Assembly: GCA_049487715.1 (NCBI GenBank)
Contig: CP150550.1
Span: 496,001-560,000, forward strand
From: Pycnococcus provasolii
Lineage: Eukaryota > Chlorophyta > Pseudoscourfieldiophyceae > Pseudoscourfieldiales
Length of the DNA: 64,000 nt
Reading direction: 5' to 3'
A program made the translations under genes and the position numbers. The notes beneath the pieces were generated by a model, which saw nothing but the letters and a program-made list of their open reading frames with translations, did not search any database and was not told where the DNA came from. Each line of letters opens with the position of its first letter. Positions within the stretch are counted from its first letter, which is position 1. Of this stretch, positions 8,415 to 19,525 are shown in pieces.

Positions 8415-11400
8415 ACGACGGGCGGCAGCGGCCCAGACCGCCGGCTCCAGAGCCGGAGGAGATGCCACCGGGTCGCGAAGGTGACAAGATAATTTCAGAC
8501 CCCCCTTCCGCTGCCGCTCCGCAGCTCACCACCGGGGTGTTCGCAAAGCTACCACCCGTGCGTCCTAAGCCTACACCAGCCATAGACCCAGTGGAGGCGG
8601 CGATTTTGCGCAAAAAAGCGGCAGAGGCAGAGGCGGCAGAGACGCGAGTTCGCGAGCTCGAGGCGGAGCTTGAGACAGCGCGTGACGCCGCCGCCGCCGC
8701 TGCGATCGAGAAAGACGAGCTCGAGACGGCGCGGGAAGCTTCGGCGTCTGCGACTGAACGCGGGGAGCGACTCGCACTTGAGGTGGAGGGACTGCGTGCC
8801 GAGCTCGACGTGGCAAATGAATCTGCGCAGGAGGGTGTCAGAGCACTTCGCAGCGCCGCCGCGACGACGGTCGCCGTGGCAAAGCGCGCTAGCGGCGACC
8901 CATCGCATATCGCGGATATCGTCAGCGAAGCGCATAGCACTGCTGGCGAGGACTTTGCCGCAAGCACGCACACGAATCCCGCGTTTCTCGACCTCGACGA
9001 CGAAGAGGAAGATGGCGAGGACGGAGCTGTGGAGCTCGAAGAAGATGAAGTGGACGTCGCGTCGCCATCTAAGCTAGCATTGGCAATCTCGTCAAAGGTT
9101 CGGCACATACGCCGCGTTTACGCCGCCGAACTGCGATCCATGGCACAACGGCTTGTGGAGGCGGAGGCGGAGAGAGGGGCGCTCACGGAGGAGGGCCGTG
9201 CGAGGCTCGTCGACCGCGAGGTGGAGCTTCGCGACCGTGCCGAAGAGTCCATGGCTGCGCTGCGCGAGGAGCATGCCGCTGCGATTCAGGCTCTCGAGGA
9301 GGAACACAAGGTTGCCATCGCGGGACTCAACGAGGAAGGCGCACGGCTCTCCGAGCGCGCGACAACCTCGGAGACGGAGGTGGAGCGCCTTCGCGAAGAG
9401 CTGTCTATTCTACGCGACGAGAAGAAGGGGAGTGAGGCGGCAGATGTGAGTGAGGCGCGGGAAAATACAAGAATCGCGCGGGAGGAGGCGGCGGCTCTTC
9501 GGACGGACGTGGAAGAGAAGCAAAGCCGGGTCGAGGAATTAGAAAAGATGATCAGCGATAGGCAAGGCGAGTTTGACGAGGCGACGTCGCGTATTGAGTC
9601 CCTTGAGAAGGATCTTGAGGAACTGAAGGAGTCGAAGTCCGCCCTGGACGAGCAGCACGATGCGCTCGTGGCCACAACATCGGGTGCCGCGTCGCAGCAG
9701 GCGACGGAACTCGCCGAGGCACGCCACGAAGCTCAATTGTCCAAGCGTGCGCTCGAGGAGGAGAGGAAGCGCCTGGAATCCGTAACGGCAGAGCTCGAGG
9801 ATGCTCACGGGCGACATGCGGCGGAAATGCTTGCTGCGAGCGAAAGTGCGGACAAGGCGAGCGAAAGTGCAGAGGAGCTGAGTCGCGTGCGCAATCAGCT
9901 CGAGGAGGAGCAGAAAGCTTCTGCGGTGCTGCGTGACGAGATGGAGGACCTTCGCGAGCGTGCGACGGCGACGGAGGCGGCGATGAAGGAGGCGGCAGTT
10001 GCGAACGGGCGTGAGGTGGAGGCGATGCACAAGACGGTGGAGCAGATTAGCGGAATGAACGAGGAGCTGATGCGCGATTTGGATCGTCAGAATACTCGGC
10101 ACAAGGCTGAGGTGGCCAACCTGCGCGAGGAGATTTCCAAAAGCACGTCGGGTGGTGCCGGTGAAGGCGGCAGTAGCGAGGAGGTGGATCGCCTGCGTGC
10201 GAAAGGCCGGCGACTTTCGAAGCGTCTTCGCGAAACGGAGGAAAAGTTGGCGACCACCTCGGCGACGGCGACTGAGCTCGCGGTCATGCTACAGGACGTG
10301 GCGGCGACGAGCGCAGCGGAACGGGCAGCTGCCGCGACGGCGAGCGAGGCTGCAACGGATGCAATTGCATCTGGATTGGAAATGAGCGTTGCCGGAGCTG
10401 AGATTGTCTCAGAGGCGACGAACCTCGCTTCGACGGTGGCGGCGATGCAAGTTGATCTTGGCACTCTGCAGCGTCAGGATGGCGAAACTCACGACGAGAA
10501 AGTACGCCAACTTCAGCGTGAGCTGGCGGCGGCTCAGGCGGCGTTGGCAAGTATGGCCACTAATGGGGAGGAATCCACGGCGCAGCTGCGTGAGGACATT
10601 CTCATGCTTGAAGAAAAGTCGCGTGAACAGGTGGTCGCACTCGAGGCTGAGGTAGCAAGCCGCGACGCACGCCTGCGCGATGTTGAGAAAACTCTCGCTG
10701 GTGCCGCAAGCGCCGCGACTCGGAATATGGAGCTCGAAGAGGAGATTGCTTCACTTCGCGCCGAGCGTGATGCTTTCTCGCGCGACCTCGAGGTGGCTCA
10801 GACAGCCGCGAACGAGGCTGCGGGTGTTCACGCCGCGGCACTCGTGAAGCTTGAGGAGGAACTGGAATCTTCTCGTGCACGTGAGGGTGCCGAGACGGCG
10901 AAGAGTGCCATGCTTGGCAAGGAGCTCGCGGAGGTGCAGGTGGCTCTCGGTGAGTCAAAGCGCACATGTTCTGACCTTGAGGCACTCACTAGCTCAGCCT
11001 CTGCTGAAGCCGCTTCAGAACGGTCGAGGCTTGAGGATAAGCTTTCAAAGCTGCGCGACGAGTGCGAGGACCTTCGCGAGCGCGCGACGGCGACGGAGGC
11101 GGCGATGAAGGAGGCGGCACTTGCGAACGAGCGTGAGGTGGAGGCGATGCATAAATCCGTGGAGCAGATTAGCGGAATGAACGAGGAGCTGATGAGCGAC
11201 CTGGATCGTCTGAATACTCGGCACAAGGCAGAAATAGCGGAGCTGCAGAGTGCGCTCAGCGAGGCGCAGGGTAACGCGAGTGCCACGGCATCGGAGACTT
11301 CTGACGAGCTGAGTCGCGTGCGCAATCAGCTCGAGGAATCGCAACAGGCTGCCACGGCACTTCGCGACGAGATGGAGGACCTTCGCGAGCGTGCGACGGC

Positions 11401-12889
11401 GACGGAGGCGGCGATGAAGGAGGCGGCAGTTGCGAACGAGCGCGAGGTGGAGGCGATGCACAAGTCTGTGGAGCAGATCAGCGGAATGAACGAGGAGCTG
11501 ATGCGCGATTTGGATCGTCAGAATACTCGGCACAAAAGTGAGCGTGAGGAGGTTCTGCAAGCTCTGAAGAAGAAGGAGGAGGAGTATGAGCATGTTCAGC
11601 AAGCCCTCAAGGAGAAGGAGGAGGAGCATGCAAGTTCAGAGGCTCTTTTGCGACTACGGCTCCAGCAGGCTGATGATGAGGCGAAGGTGGCAAAGGAACG
11701 CGTTGCGGATGAGAGGAAGAAGGCTGTGGATGATGCCGAGGTGGTGCAACAGAGGCTGGAGAACGAACTCGCCGCCAGCCGCGAAGAGTGTGACGCGCTC
11801 GTGAAGCGCGCGTCGTCCGCGGAGGATGCGCTCAGTGATGCGAGGAAAGCTTGCGAGGATATGGAAAGTGCGGCGGACGCGGCAAAAGCACAGGTGGACG
11901 AAGCGAAGGCGGAGTGCGCACGCCTGCGTGCTCGTCTGGAGGAAGAGGAGGGCAAGATGGCATCTGCACTCGAAAGGGCGGAGGAGGCTGAGGAGAAAGC
12001 TAGAGGATCCGCGTCGAATGTCGACGCGAACACTGCGGAGCTGGAACAACTCCGTCAGCGCGTGACGACCACGGAGGCGGCGATGAAGGAGGCGGAGCTC
12101 GCACACGACCATCAGGTGGAGGCGATGCAGAAGTCTGTGGAGCAGATCAGCACGATGAATGAGGAGCTGATGCGCGAGCTCGAAAGCATAAATGCTCGGC
12201 ACAAGTCGGAGCTGGCACGTCTGCAGAGTGCGCTCAGCGAGGCGCAGGGTAACGCGAGTGCCGCGGCATCGGAGACTTCTGACGAACTGAGTCGCGTGCG
12301 CAACCAGCTCGAGGAATCGCAACAGGCTGCCACGGCACTTCGCGACGAGATGGAGGACCTTCGCGAGCGTGCGACGGCGACGGAGGCAGCGATGAAGGAG
12401 GCCGCTCTCGCTCACGAGCGCGAGGTGGAGGCGATGCACAAGTCTGTGGAGCAGATCAGCGGAATGAACGAGGAGCTGATGCGCGATTTGGATCGTCAGA
12501 ATACTCGGCACAAGGCTGAGGTAGCGGAGCTGCAGAAGTCAACTTCTGCGGCATCGGAGAATTCTGACGAGCTGAGTCGCGTGCGCAATCAGCTCGAGGA
12601 GGAGCAGAAAGCTTCTGCGGTGCTGCGTGACGAGATGGAGGACCTTCGCGAGCGTGCGACGGCGACGGAGGCGGCGATGAAGGAGGCGGCAGTTGCGAAC
12701 GGGCGTGAGGTGGAGGCGATGCACAAGACGGTGGAGCAGATTAGCGGAATGAACGAGGAGCTGATGCGCGATTTGGATCGTCAGAATACTCGGCACAAGG
12801 CTGAGGTAGCTGAGCTTAGGCTGCGTGTGTCACAGGCAGAAGAGCAAGGCGTAAAGAAAATCGTTGAAGCTCATGGTGGCAGTCGTTAG
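7550..12889 (+). CDS. Giant NT-C2 domain/coiled-coil protein with internal repeats
   Basis: ATG at 7550, 1779 residues. Residues about 25-200 resemble an NT-C2 (EEIG1/EHBP1-type) N-terminal domain: a beta-rich module with KYDFEVTIGAL, a WRRGERHTGKL segment, FLRKPLVIAVHE and a DLADLAVD segment. NT-C2 domains anchor long coiled coils to membranes or cytoskeleton. An acidic/poly-Gly linker follows (about 255-310), then about 1400 residues of heptad-type coiled coil rich in Glu, Ala, Leu and Arg. A unit of about 80 residues containing DEMEDLRERATATEAAMKEA and VEQISGMNEELMRDLDRQN occurs six times (around DNA 9.9, 11.1, 11.4, 12.1, 12.4 and 12.7 kb), with two copies identical at DNA level over 239 bases. 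No membrane helix. Probably a scaffold or tether (basal body, nuclear envelope or organelle); no specific function can be assigned. Confidence 0.85.
9875..10113 (+). repeat. 239-base direct repeat, copy A (within coiled-coil gene)
   Basis: By eye identical, base for base, to 12569-12807, an offset of 2694 bases (898 codons), so it stays in frame. Confidence 0.85.
12569..12807 (+). repeat. 239-base direct repeat, copy B (within coiled-coil gene)
   Basis: Identical to 9875-10113. Similar but diverged copies lie between them, for example 11246-11535 against 12222-12510. Confidence 0.85.
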
Positions 12890-13147
12890 GATGAAGAAAA
12901 GTATTTGTTTGAATTTTGTAGTTTTGTTTGTAATTTATAGCTTGTTTTGTATATTATTGTTTCGATCCATGAGAAAAAAAGAATTGAATGAATGAATTAC
13001 AACATAAGAATTATTGTATTTCCCCACCTTAACAACTTCCCCCCCCCCCGTAAAAAAATCAAGTCGTTTGAATTATCTCTCCGTATCTCTCCGTATCTCT
13101 CTCTCTTTTTCCGAACTTATCAAATGAATCAACGAAGCCAGGCAAAA

Positions 13148-15406
13148 CTAGTGGGGTATGTGCTTGTGGCCCGCCGGATACACGTAGTCGTGCTTGTAGT
13201 TGCGTGGCTGCTTGACAGTCTTCGGTGCCTTCTTGTACTTCTGGTAACCATTCTTCGGCGGCAGGTGCTTGAGCGCCTTGTTCTTGTTGATGTGCTTGTA
13301 GTTGTTCCAGAACAGGCCCATGGCGTTCTCGTACTGGCTTCCAGCACCCTTCTTGCCCTTGACGATGACCTTCTTGTACTTAGGCTCGAACGTCGGTGGC
13401 TCCTCCTGCTTCCAGTAGCCGTCCGTCTTGTACTTCGTCCACGGGTACTTGAAGCCGTACACGCTTGGGTTGTTGCGCTCGAAGATGTTGAACGTGTACG
13501 TGCCAGGGTCCTTGATTCGGTATCCCGGATAGGCGTACGGGCCGAAAGCCTTAACCTTCCAGTCAAGGTCAATCGGATCGGGCAGGTCCTTGGGGTGCTT
13601 GAGGATGTACGCCGCATACGGCTTGGCGTCGGGGATGTAGTTGAGGTATCCCGGGTAGAAGTGCGCCTTGGAGTATGCAGGGGCCCACAAGGCAGCGCGA
13701 GGCAGGTAGAACGGATTCTGGTCGTCGAGCGTGCCCTTGTAGTACGCGGGCTTGAATTTGTACGTCATATTCGCCTCGATGTTGCTCGGGTCCCACTTGT
13801 TGTAGTACTTCGCACTTCCGTACTTGTCGGCGACGACGTACGGGCGCTTCCTCGAGTCCACTGATGCGAGGTGCGCGCCACCGTGGTGCAGGTGATCGTA
13901 CTCCTTGACGTGGAGCGAGTGGTCGTACTTGCCAGTCTTCGAGTCGAACACGGGGTAGTGCACGCCCTCCGGCGTGTACAGGCCGGGCACGAAGATGGGC
14001 TTCTTCTCGTGCAGGTGAATGTCTTGTCCGTAGCGCGGGACCCACTTGCCGTACTTGGGGCTCCATCCGGCGAGCTTGCTGTAGTAGGAATCCTTGGGGT
14101 AGTATCGGCTGTAGTATCCAGGGAACTTGGCGAACACGGGGGTCTTGTAGTAGCCCGGGTTCCAGTACATCGGAAAAGTTGCGCGGGGAAACTTTTCCGG
14201 CTGATCGTGCGGCTTGGCGATGGAGCTCGTCTCAATCTTCCCATTCTTACTGAAGAAATGCTTCACAAGATGGTCCGCATAGATATCGGACATCTTGTGC
14301 TTAGCGCCTTCCGGGAGATCGACGTATTTTTGCAAATCGCGACGAAGGTCCTTTTCGGTATACTTCTGTCCATCCACGGGATACGTCAGGCAGCGCTTCC
14401 ATGCCAATGGGTTCTTCATGTCCGTGTATCCGATATTGCACGTGAATTCCTCACCGCCAACAAAAAGCGTCACCGGCACGGAATAAGAATCCGCGTAGTA
14501 GTCGCCAGGTCCAAATGCCTGCGACTCCTTCTTCTTCTCGCCGTAATCTGTCTTGTACGAGTAATCCCAGAAATGCGGCTGCGCCTGCTTCACGATCTGG
14601 TACGGGATGTGCTTGTCCGTGAAGTACTTCGTCTGGCTGAAAGGCTTGCGCTGCAGGTTGTACAGCTCGTGAAGGTACTTGGGCGATCCAGGGTACTCCT
14701 GAAACTCCTTCTTGTAGAGCAAATCCAGCGATCCGTAGTACGGGCTCACCGGCGAGCCCTTTCCGATGTGCACGTACGGCGGCACGTACTCCTCCTTGTT
14801 GATCACCTTGAACGCCTGGAACGGCTTGTACGCGGGTCCGTAGTAGCCGTACTTCTTGTACGCGCCCGTCGAGTACTTGCCCGTGTTGCGCAGACCGTGC
14901 AGTCCAGTCTTGTATTCGTACCACCCCTTGCCGTAAAGAGACGGGTGCTCAAATGGCTGCGTGTACTCCGTGCCCTGCTTCAGGCTCTTCGGCACGGGGT
15001 ACTTCTGCCCGTACTTGTACGTGTGTGGGAGAGGGCGGTGATCAGACAGATACTGGCGGTACTCCTGCCCGTACGCTCCGTACTTGCTGTAGTCCCACGA
15101 CGGCCAGTAGCCGTAGTCCTTGTAGAAGCGCTCGATGTGCGGCTTGGGGGCGCTGCCAACACGGTACTTGCCGTTGCTCTTGTCCCAGTGGTACGGCTTC
15201 GGGTGGTAGGTTGGAAAATGTTCGTCATGCCATTCGTTGGTGTGCTTGTCGAACTTGTCGTAGAAGTCTTTGTACTCGTGCTCCTTTTCATAGGGGAACT
15301 TCGTGTGGTGACTGTAGTCGTCCACTTTCTTCTCCGCCGCTTCAGCTGTTGAGCTGCCGGCGAACGTCAACGCCGCAGTTGCAGCAAACGCGAGCCAGGG
15401 TGCCAT
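13148..15406 (-). CDS. Secreted tyrosine/lysine/proline/histidine-rich protein, unknown family
   Basis: ATG at 15406, 752 residues; the frame runs 43 codons further upstream, but MAPWLAFAATAALTFAGSST is a textbook signal peptide cleaved near AEA. The mature protein contains about 90 tyrosines by my count (about 12%) together with very many Lys, Pro, His, Gly and Trp, spread evenly in motifs such as GYYGPAYKP, YYPKDSYY and KYGYYGP. There are only two cysteines (about residues 360-380), inside a short Cys-containing segment after VPVTLFVGGEEFTC. No transmembrane helix, no repeat with fixed period and no known domain. The composition resembles proteins that are cross-linked through tyrosine (adhesives, wall or scale proteins), so an extracellular matrix or scale component is the natural guess; this is inference only. 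The antisense strand is also open over 1.4 kb purely because of codon bias. Confidence 0.85.
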   Translation of the reverse strand: MAPWLAFAATAALTFAGSSTAEAAEKKVDDYSHHTKFPYEKEHEYKDFYDKFDKHTNEWHDEHFPTYHPKPYHWDKSNGKYRVGSAPKPHIERFYKDYGYWPSWDYSKYGAYGQEYRQYLSDHRPLPHTYKYGQKYPVPKSLKQGTEYTQPFEHPSLYGKGWYEYKTGLHGLRNTGKYSTGAYKKYGYYGPAYKPFQAFKVINKEEYVPPYVHIGKGSPVSPYYGSLDLLYKKEFQEYPGSPKYLHELYNLQRKPFSQTKYFTDKHIPYQIVKQAQPHFWDYSYKTDYGEKKKESQAFGPGDYYADSYSVPVTLFVGGEEFTCNIGYTDMKNPLAWKRCLTYPVDGQKYTEKDLRRDLQKYVDLPEGAKHKMSDIYADHLVKHFFSKNGKIETSSIAKPHDQPEKFPRATFPMYWNPGYYKTPVFAKFPGYYSRYYPKDSYYSKLAGWSPKYGKWVPRYGQDIHLHEKKPIFVPGLYTPEGVHYPVFDSKTGKYDHSLHVKEYDHLHHGGAHLASVDSRKRPYVVADKYGSAKYYNKWDPSNIEANMTYKFKPAYYKGTLDDQNPFYLPRAALWAPAYSKAHFYPGYLNYIPDAKPYAAYILKHPKDLPDPIDLDWKVKAFGPYAYPGYRIKDPGTYTFNIFERNNPSVYGFKYPWTKYKTDGYWKQEEPPTFEPKYKKVIVKGKKGAGSQYENAMGLFWNNYKHINKNKALKHLPPKNGYQKYKKAPKTVKQPRNYKHDYVYPAGHKHIPH

Positions 15407-16385
15407 GGCTGGTGGAAGACTGAGAAAAAGTGCAGATGTCTGCTGATGTCGCGAGTGCCTCGTGATAACAAGCACGTCACCCAGCGAATATCCAAAGTAG
15501 TAGTAGCACGCTCGTGCACGCCAAACCACACGCACGCACGCGACAGCAGATACTAATCACAACGCTCGCAACGCACCTCAACGATGATGCACGTGTATAT
15601 GATTGATTGGTAACTAACGTCGCCAATCAGAACGAATTAGAGAGAAGAACTGACTGACGCTCGCGACTAATAATGCGTGCGTGCGTGCCTAACGAAGAAA
15701 CACCCTGGGACGAAAGAAACAGAGAGTGCCTCGTGAAAGCGAAGGCAGGGATGCACAACCAAAGGGTGCGGAAAAGCCCACAGGTAAAGAAACAAAGCAC
15801 ATAGCACATATAACCACACACGAGGTAAGCACACACACACACACATGGCTGGCATTGGGCGTCTTCGAACTCCCGAGGGCGAGGGACCCGGGCCATGAAC
15901 CAGTCGGATGGCGACATGGCCGGCGTGCGAATAATGAAGAGGCGTCCGGGGAGGTGTTCCCAACCGGTATCCCAAACCCAAACTTCGAGGGTCCAAGGTT
16001 CCAGGCTGGATGGAGTGCCACCTTGCCAACCCCCAATTGGAATTGCAATTCCTCCCTCCTGATTATCGTTGGCCAACCCCTATTTGTATTTGGTAGTTAT
16101 TATAACCGAATGGGGACCCAACTTCCTACTTATAACTTATTATACGACAAGACGAATTCAATTTCAATTCAACAGGTAGGTACTGTACTTTTGTTACGAT
16201 CATTCAGGCACGCCATATCTTTACTTACACTTACTTCAGGACTACATATGGGTTACTGTATGTACTGTACTGTAGGGAATGATGACTTTAGGAATACTTT
16301 ACTGTTACTGTTGTTACTCCTCACAAGTAACTTACTTTTCATACATATGTTTTTTTAATAGTGTTAACTTAGACTACATGAATCA
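15407..16385. other. Intergenic: promoter of the Tyr-rich gene and 3' flank of GEX1
   Basis: No gene supported. The left part is the upstream region of the minus-strand Tyr-rich gene (a TGCGTGCG repeat near 15677, an AC run at 15831-15844). The right part (16080-16380) is AT-rich with TACTGTAC words and probably holds the GEX1 3' end. Confidence 0.45.
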
Positions 16386-18932
16386 TTACGACCGGCGAGT
16401 TGGACGGCGCCGGCCACCACCACGACCGCGAACTTGAACTTTCTCCTTCTCCGCTCGTTCGTCGGCGTCAACCTCAACCGCGCGAGCTGCATCCTTCTCC
16501 TCCTCCTCCTCCTCCTCCTCCTCCTCCTCCTCCGAAACGAGGCTCTCGAGCAAATCGAGCACTTGCTTGTGCTCCTCCGCGAGACGGCGCGCCTGCACGA
16601 GAGCGTCGCGAACCGCGGCCGAACCTGCCGACGAACGCCGTCCGACTCGTGGCGGCGGCGACGGCGAAGCCAGCGGTGGCGGCGAATGAGGATCCTGCTG
16701 CGAAGAGAGGAGGCGAAGCAAAGAACTTCGACGTGGAGGTGGCGAGGGCGATGCCACACGATCGCGAAGGCGAAGAGGTGGGCGCGCCTCAAGCGGCGGC
16801 GGTGGCGGCGGCGGCGGAGGAGGAGGTGGTGGTCCGTTGCCTCGTCGAACCCACAAAAGTGTCACCAGCAAGCTCAGAAGGCCGTGCATGTACCGCGTGA
16901 ACACCTTCACGTCCACAAACCAAACCCAAGGCTTGAATCCGTCCACGTAGCCGTGCACAATTGGGTCGATGAAGGAAGCCCACATGCGAGAAAGCGAGCT
17001 TGTGTCATCCACCTTCTCCTCGTCGTCATTCGCATCCTCGTCGCGCGTCGCCGTACCAGACGCTGTATCAACCACCACCTTCTTCTTCCCATCTTGCTCA
17101 ATCAAGAAGTCTTCCTCGTGCACAAACAGCGCCCTCCTGTCAACAATCCAGGGGGAAGCAAGCCAAATCTCCATGGCAGCATCACAAGCCAGCTGCGCGC
17201 CATACGGGAGACGCATCGTGCCGGTGATTCCGTCAATACCAAACAAGTATACGTTCGCTAGGCTCACCGAGTGCAGAGGAAGCGCGCAGGTTGCCGACGC
17301 AATGCTCCCCGTCGCAGAGGCGATGCTGGAAGTGGTAGCACGAAAAAGCTGGCGTACAGGACGGAAGATCCAGCTGAGCCAATCTGAACGTTTCGAAGAC
17401 CGTGACGACGAAGATTCACCTTCACGTTTCGTGCAAGCCTCATCCGACACAGGTTTCGTGTCATTCTCCGATGTCTCGGCAGAGCACTCCTCCGTCGTCG
17501 CGTTGTTGTTAACATCATCGTTATCAACCAAGAAATCGTCCTTTGACATCTCCAGATCCGAATCGGTGTCAAGTAGAAATGCACGACGCATCAAGCCCTC
17601 GACAGATCGCCTGCATGCCCCACCAATCACCTCGTTCGCATACCAAGCCGTCTCGTTTCGCCATCCAGCCACCAAAACCTGGACGAATGCACCTCCCTCG
17701 CGACTCGTCAACGGCTGGTGCGTGAATGGTCCCATGACGACATCGCTCATGCTCGCACCATGCGGGTGTGCATCCATGTAATGTGCGGCAAACCGCTGTG
17801 CAAGCACTGCCAGCGCCAGCAGCGTAAACAGGCGCGCCTTGAGCGTGCCTCTGTCGTCGACGAACGCCGCGACGACGAGGCTTGCGGACAGAGCGCCGAG
17901 AAACCACATGATGTCGTCGAACGTGTTGAGCACACCCAGAATGGATCGGAGTACCTTGCCATACACGCCAAGGCGGTCGGCAACCTCCGTGAAGGCAACG
18001 AGCATGTCTCCGCTCTTGGAAACAAGACGAGCGTGGCTGTCCTCAAGCCGATTTGCGCTCGTCGCCAAACCCTCCAAAGCCTCAATGTTGTGACTGAACA
18101 TCTCCGTCGCAGCCTCCTTGTGTCGATCGAGCGTGAACTGGAGTCCGTCGAGCGCCGCGCGCGACTCATCCGCGCGCGTCAGAAGGGCGCCGTGCTTCGT
18201 GTCTAGCACATCAACGGCACCCGCAAGTCTTTGCTGTCCGTTTGTCAGCTCGTTCAGGCTCCTGGCAGCAGCCGTCGCCGACTCGTCGAGGGATATTGTC
18301 ACGTCCCTTATGTGGCTCACGCCGTCAGTGATAAGCCTCAGCTGCCCCGCCTGGTCTGTCACGGCAGCCTGCAGCGCTTCGTGGTACTCGACGAGTTCCT
18401 TGTGAGAAGTTTGGGCAGCATTCAGCAACGTGGACGCGAGCCATTCGGCGTACGACGCGGCGTCCTCGCTCTGAAACGCCAAGCACAGCGAGTGCGTTTG
18501 TAGGTAGTATGACGTGTACGCCTCAAAAGCCTTTTCGTCCTTTGCGAGCGCCTTCAGGCACGTCTTCACGGCGGTTCTCTCTGCGCATGGGAACGTCGTG
18601 AGTGAAGCAGAGTCGAGCAGGCAGTTTGTGAGCATGATGCTCAGTCTCTGTCTCGGATCGTCGTCCGTGAGTAGGCTTGCGCATCCTCCGAGGGAGTTTT
18701 GGTACCTGAGTGCCGTTTCTGTGCACGACACCGCCGCGAGTGCCTTTCTGTAGTAGGGCAGGTTAGCTCGTTCTTCTCCCGCCCGTCTTTCGATTTCCGA
18801 TCGTGCTTGATGAGCTTTTTGCATGAGCGTATTTCTTAATTTTGCGTTTTCGTCGTACATGACCTGTGTAGTAGTGACATCACCACCGTCACCAATACCA
18901 TCACCACCACCCCCATCACTGGATGATGACGA

Positions 18933-18966
<34 letters not shown>

Positions 18967-19100
18967 GCGTCAATGAATAGTGGCAGAAAGACGAGATTAA
19001 GACTAACAAGAAAGGCGCACAAGAAACACACATTGAAAGGTGACGTGCAAGGAAACCTACAAGGCCGGAGCACACGGTGATGTGAAGCCATCACCGCCAT
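16386..19100 (-). CDS. GEX1: GEX1/KAR5/Brambleberry-family nuclear membrane fusion (karyogamy) protein
   Basis: ATG at 19100, 904 residues. A signal peptide (about residues 22-44) is followed by a 16-Ser run. Residues about 114-220 form the cysteine-rich domain: LPYYRKALAAVSC, then a NSLGGCASLL segment, NCLLDSAS, FPCAERTAVKTCLKAL and HSLCLAF; the six-Cys pattern and spacing fit GEX1/KAR5/Bmb. Then come a coiled coil (about 225-390) and two close hydrophobic segments (about 400-445), typical of the family, which works in fusion of nuclear envelopes after gamete fusion. The C-terminal half is an extension with two or three further hydrophobic segments, a polyproline run and a charged tail with a Glu run. 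Its presence implies a sexual cycle in this organism. It shares a divergent 425-base promoter with the gene at 19526. Confidence 0.85.
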
Positions 19101-19182
19101 TATGGAGTGCTCTGAGCAGACACACGTGAAGGGAAGGTGAAAATGACACAAAGCAAAGCAGATGGGAAAAAGGTTTGTGACG

Positions 19183-19196
19183 AAGCAGGCCTGCTT
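19183..19196. promoter_or_regulatory. 14-bp perfect palindrome AAGCAGGCCTGCTT
   Basis: It sits in the divergent GEX1/19526 promoter, 83 bases upstream of the GEX1 ATG. The same arms occur at 7460-7497 (16-base spacer) and 62164-62180 (3-base spacer), also just upstream of genes. Confidence 0.6.
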
Positions 19197-19430
19197 TGCT
19201 GCTTTGTCCTCCCACTATGGAAGGGCGTGCCAGGAGGGATCCCCAAACTGCACTGTTCTCTCCTTGGAATTCGGGAAAAAAAGGTCCGATCTCCACCCCG
19301 AATTCCTTATAGGTAGGAAGGAATTCCTACCAAATAGTGAGTTCGGGGTTTGGTACAGTACCTCCAAGTACTCCAAGGAGTTTTTATATAAAAAGTTTCA
19401 AACCCCTACCGTAAACTCCCTCCCCCCCGT

Positions 19431-19444
19431 AACCCTAACCCTAA
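19431..19444 (+). repeat. Interstitial telomere-type repeat, AACCCTAACCCTAA
   Basis: Two and a third CCCTAA units, 82 bases before the ATG at 19526, in CCCTAA orientation relative to that gene. It matches the plant telo-box (AACCCTA), a promoter element. Confidence 0.75.
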
Positions 19445-19525
19445 TCCCCCTCATTTTCTCCTGAGCTTCTCCCGAGAAGGTAAGGTGGAAATCCGGCAGC
19501 CGCCATACTTTCATTATTCTTCTCC

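Noticed and set aside
7957-9108. Minus-strand frame (383 codons) under the coiled-coil gene
   Set aside because: Serine/alanine-rich shadow of an acidic reading frame; no motif.
13871-15352. 493-codon + strand frame opposite the Tyr-rich gene
   Set aside because: Open because the antisense of Tyr/Lys codons lacks stops; leucine/valine-rich and featureless.
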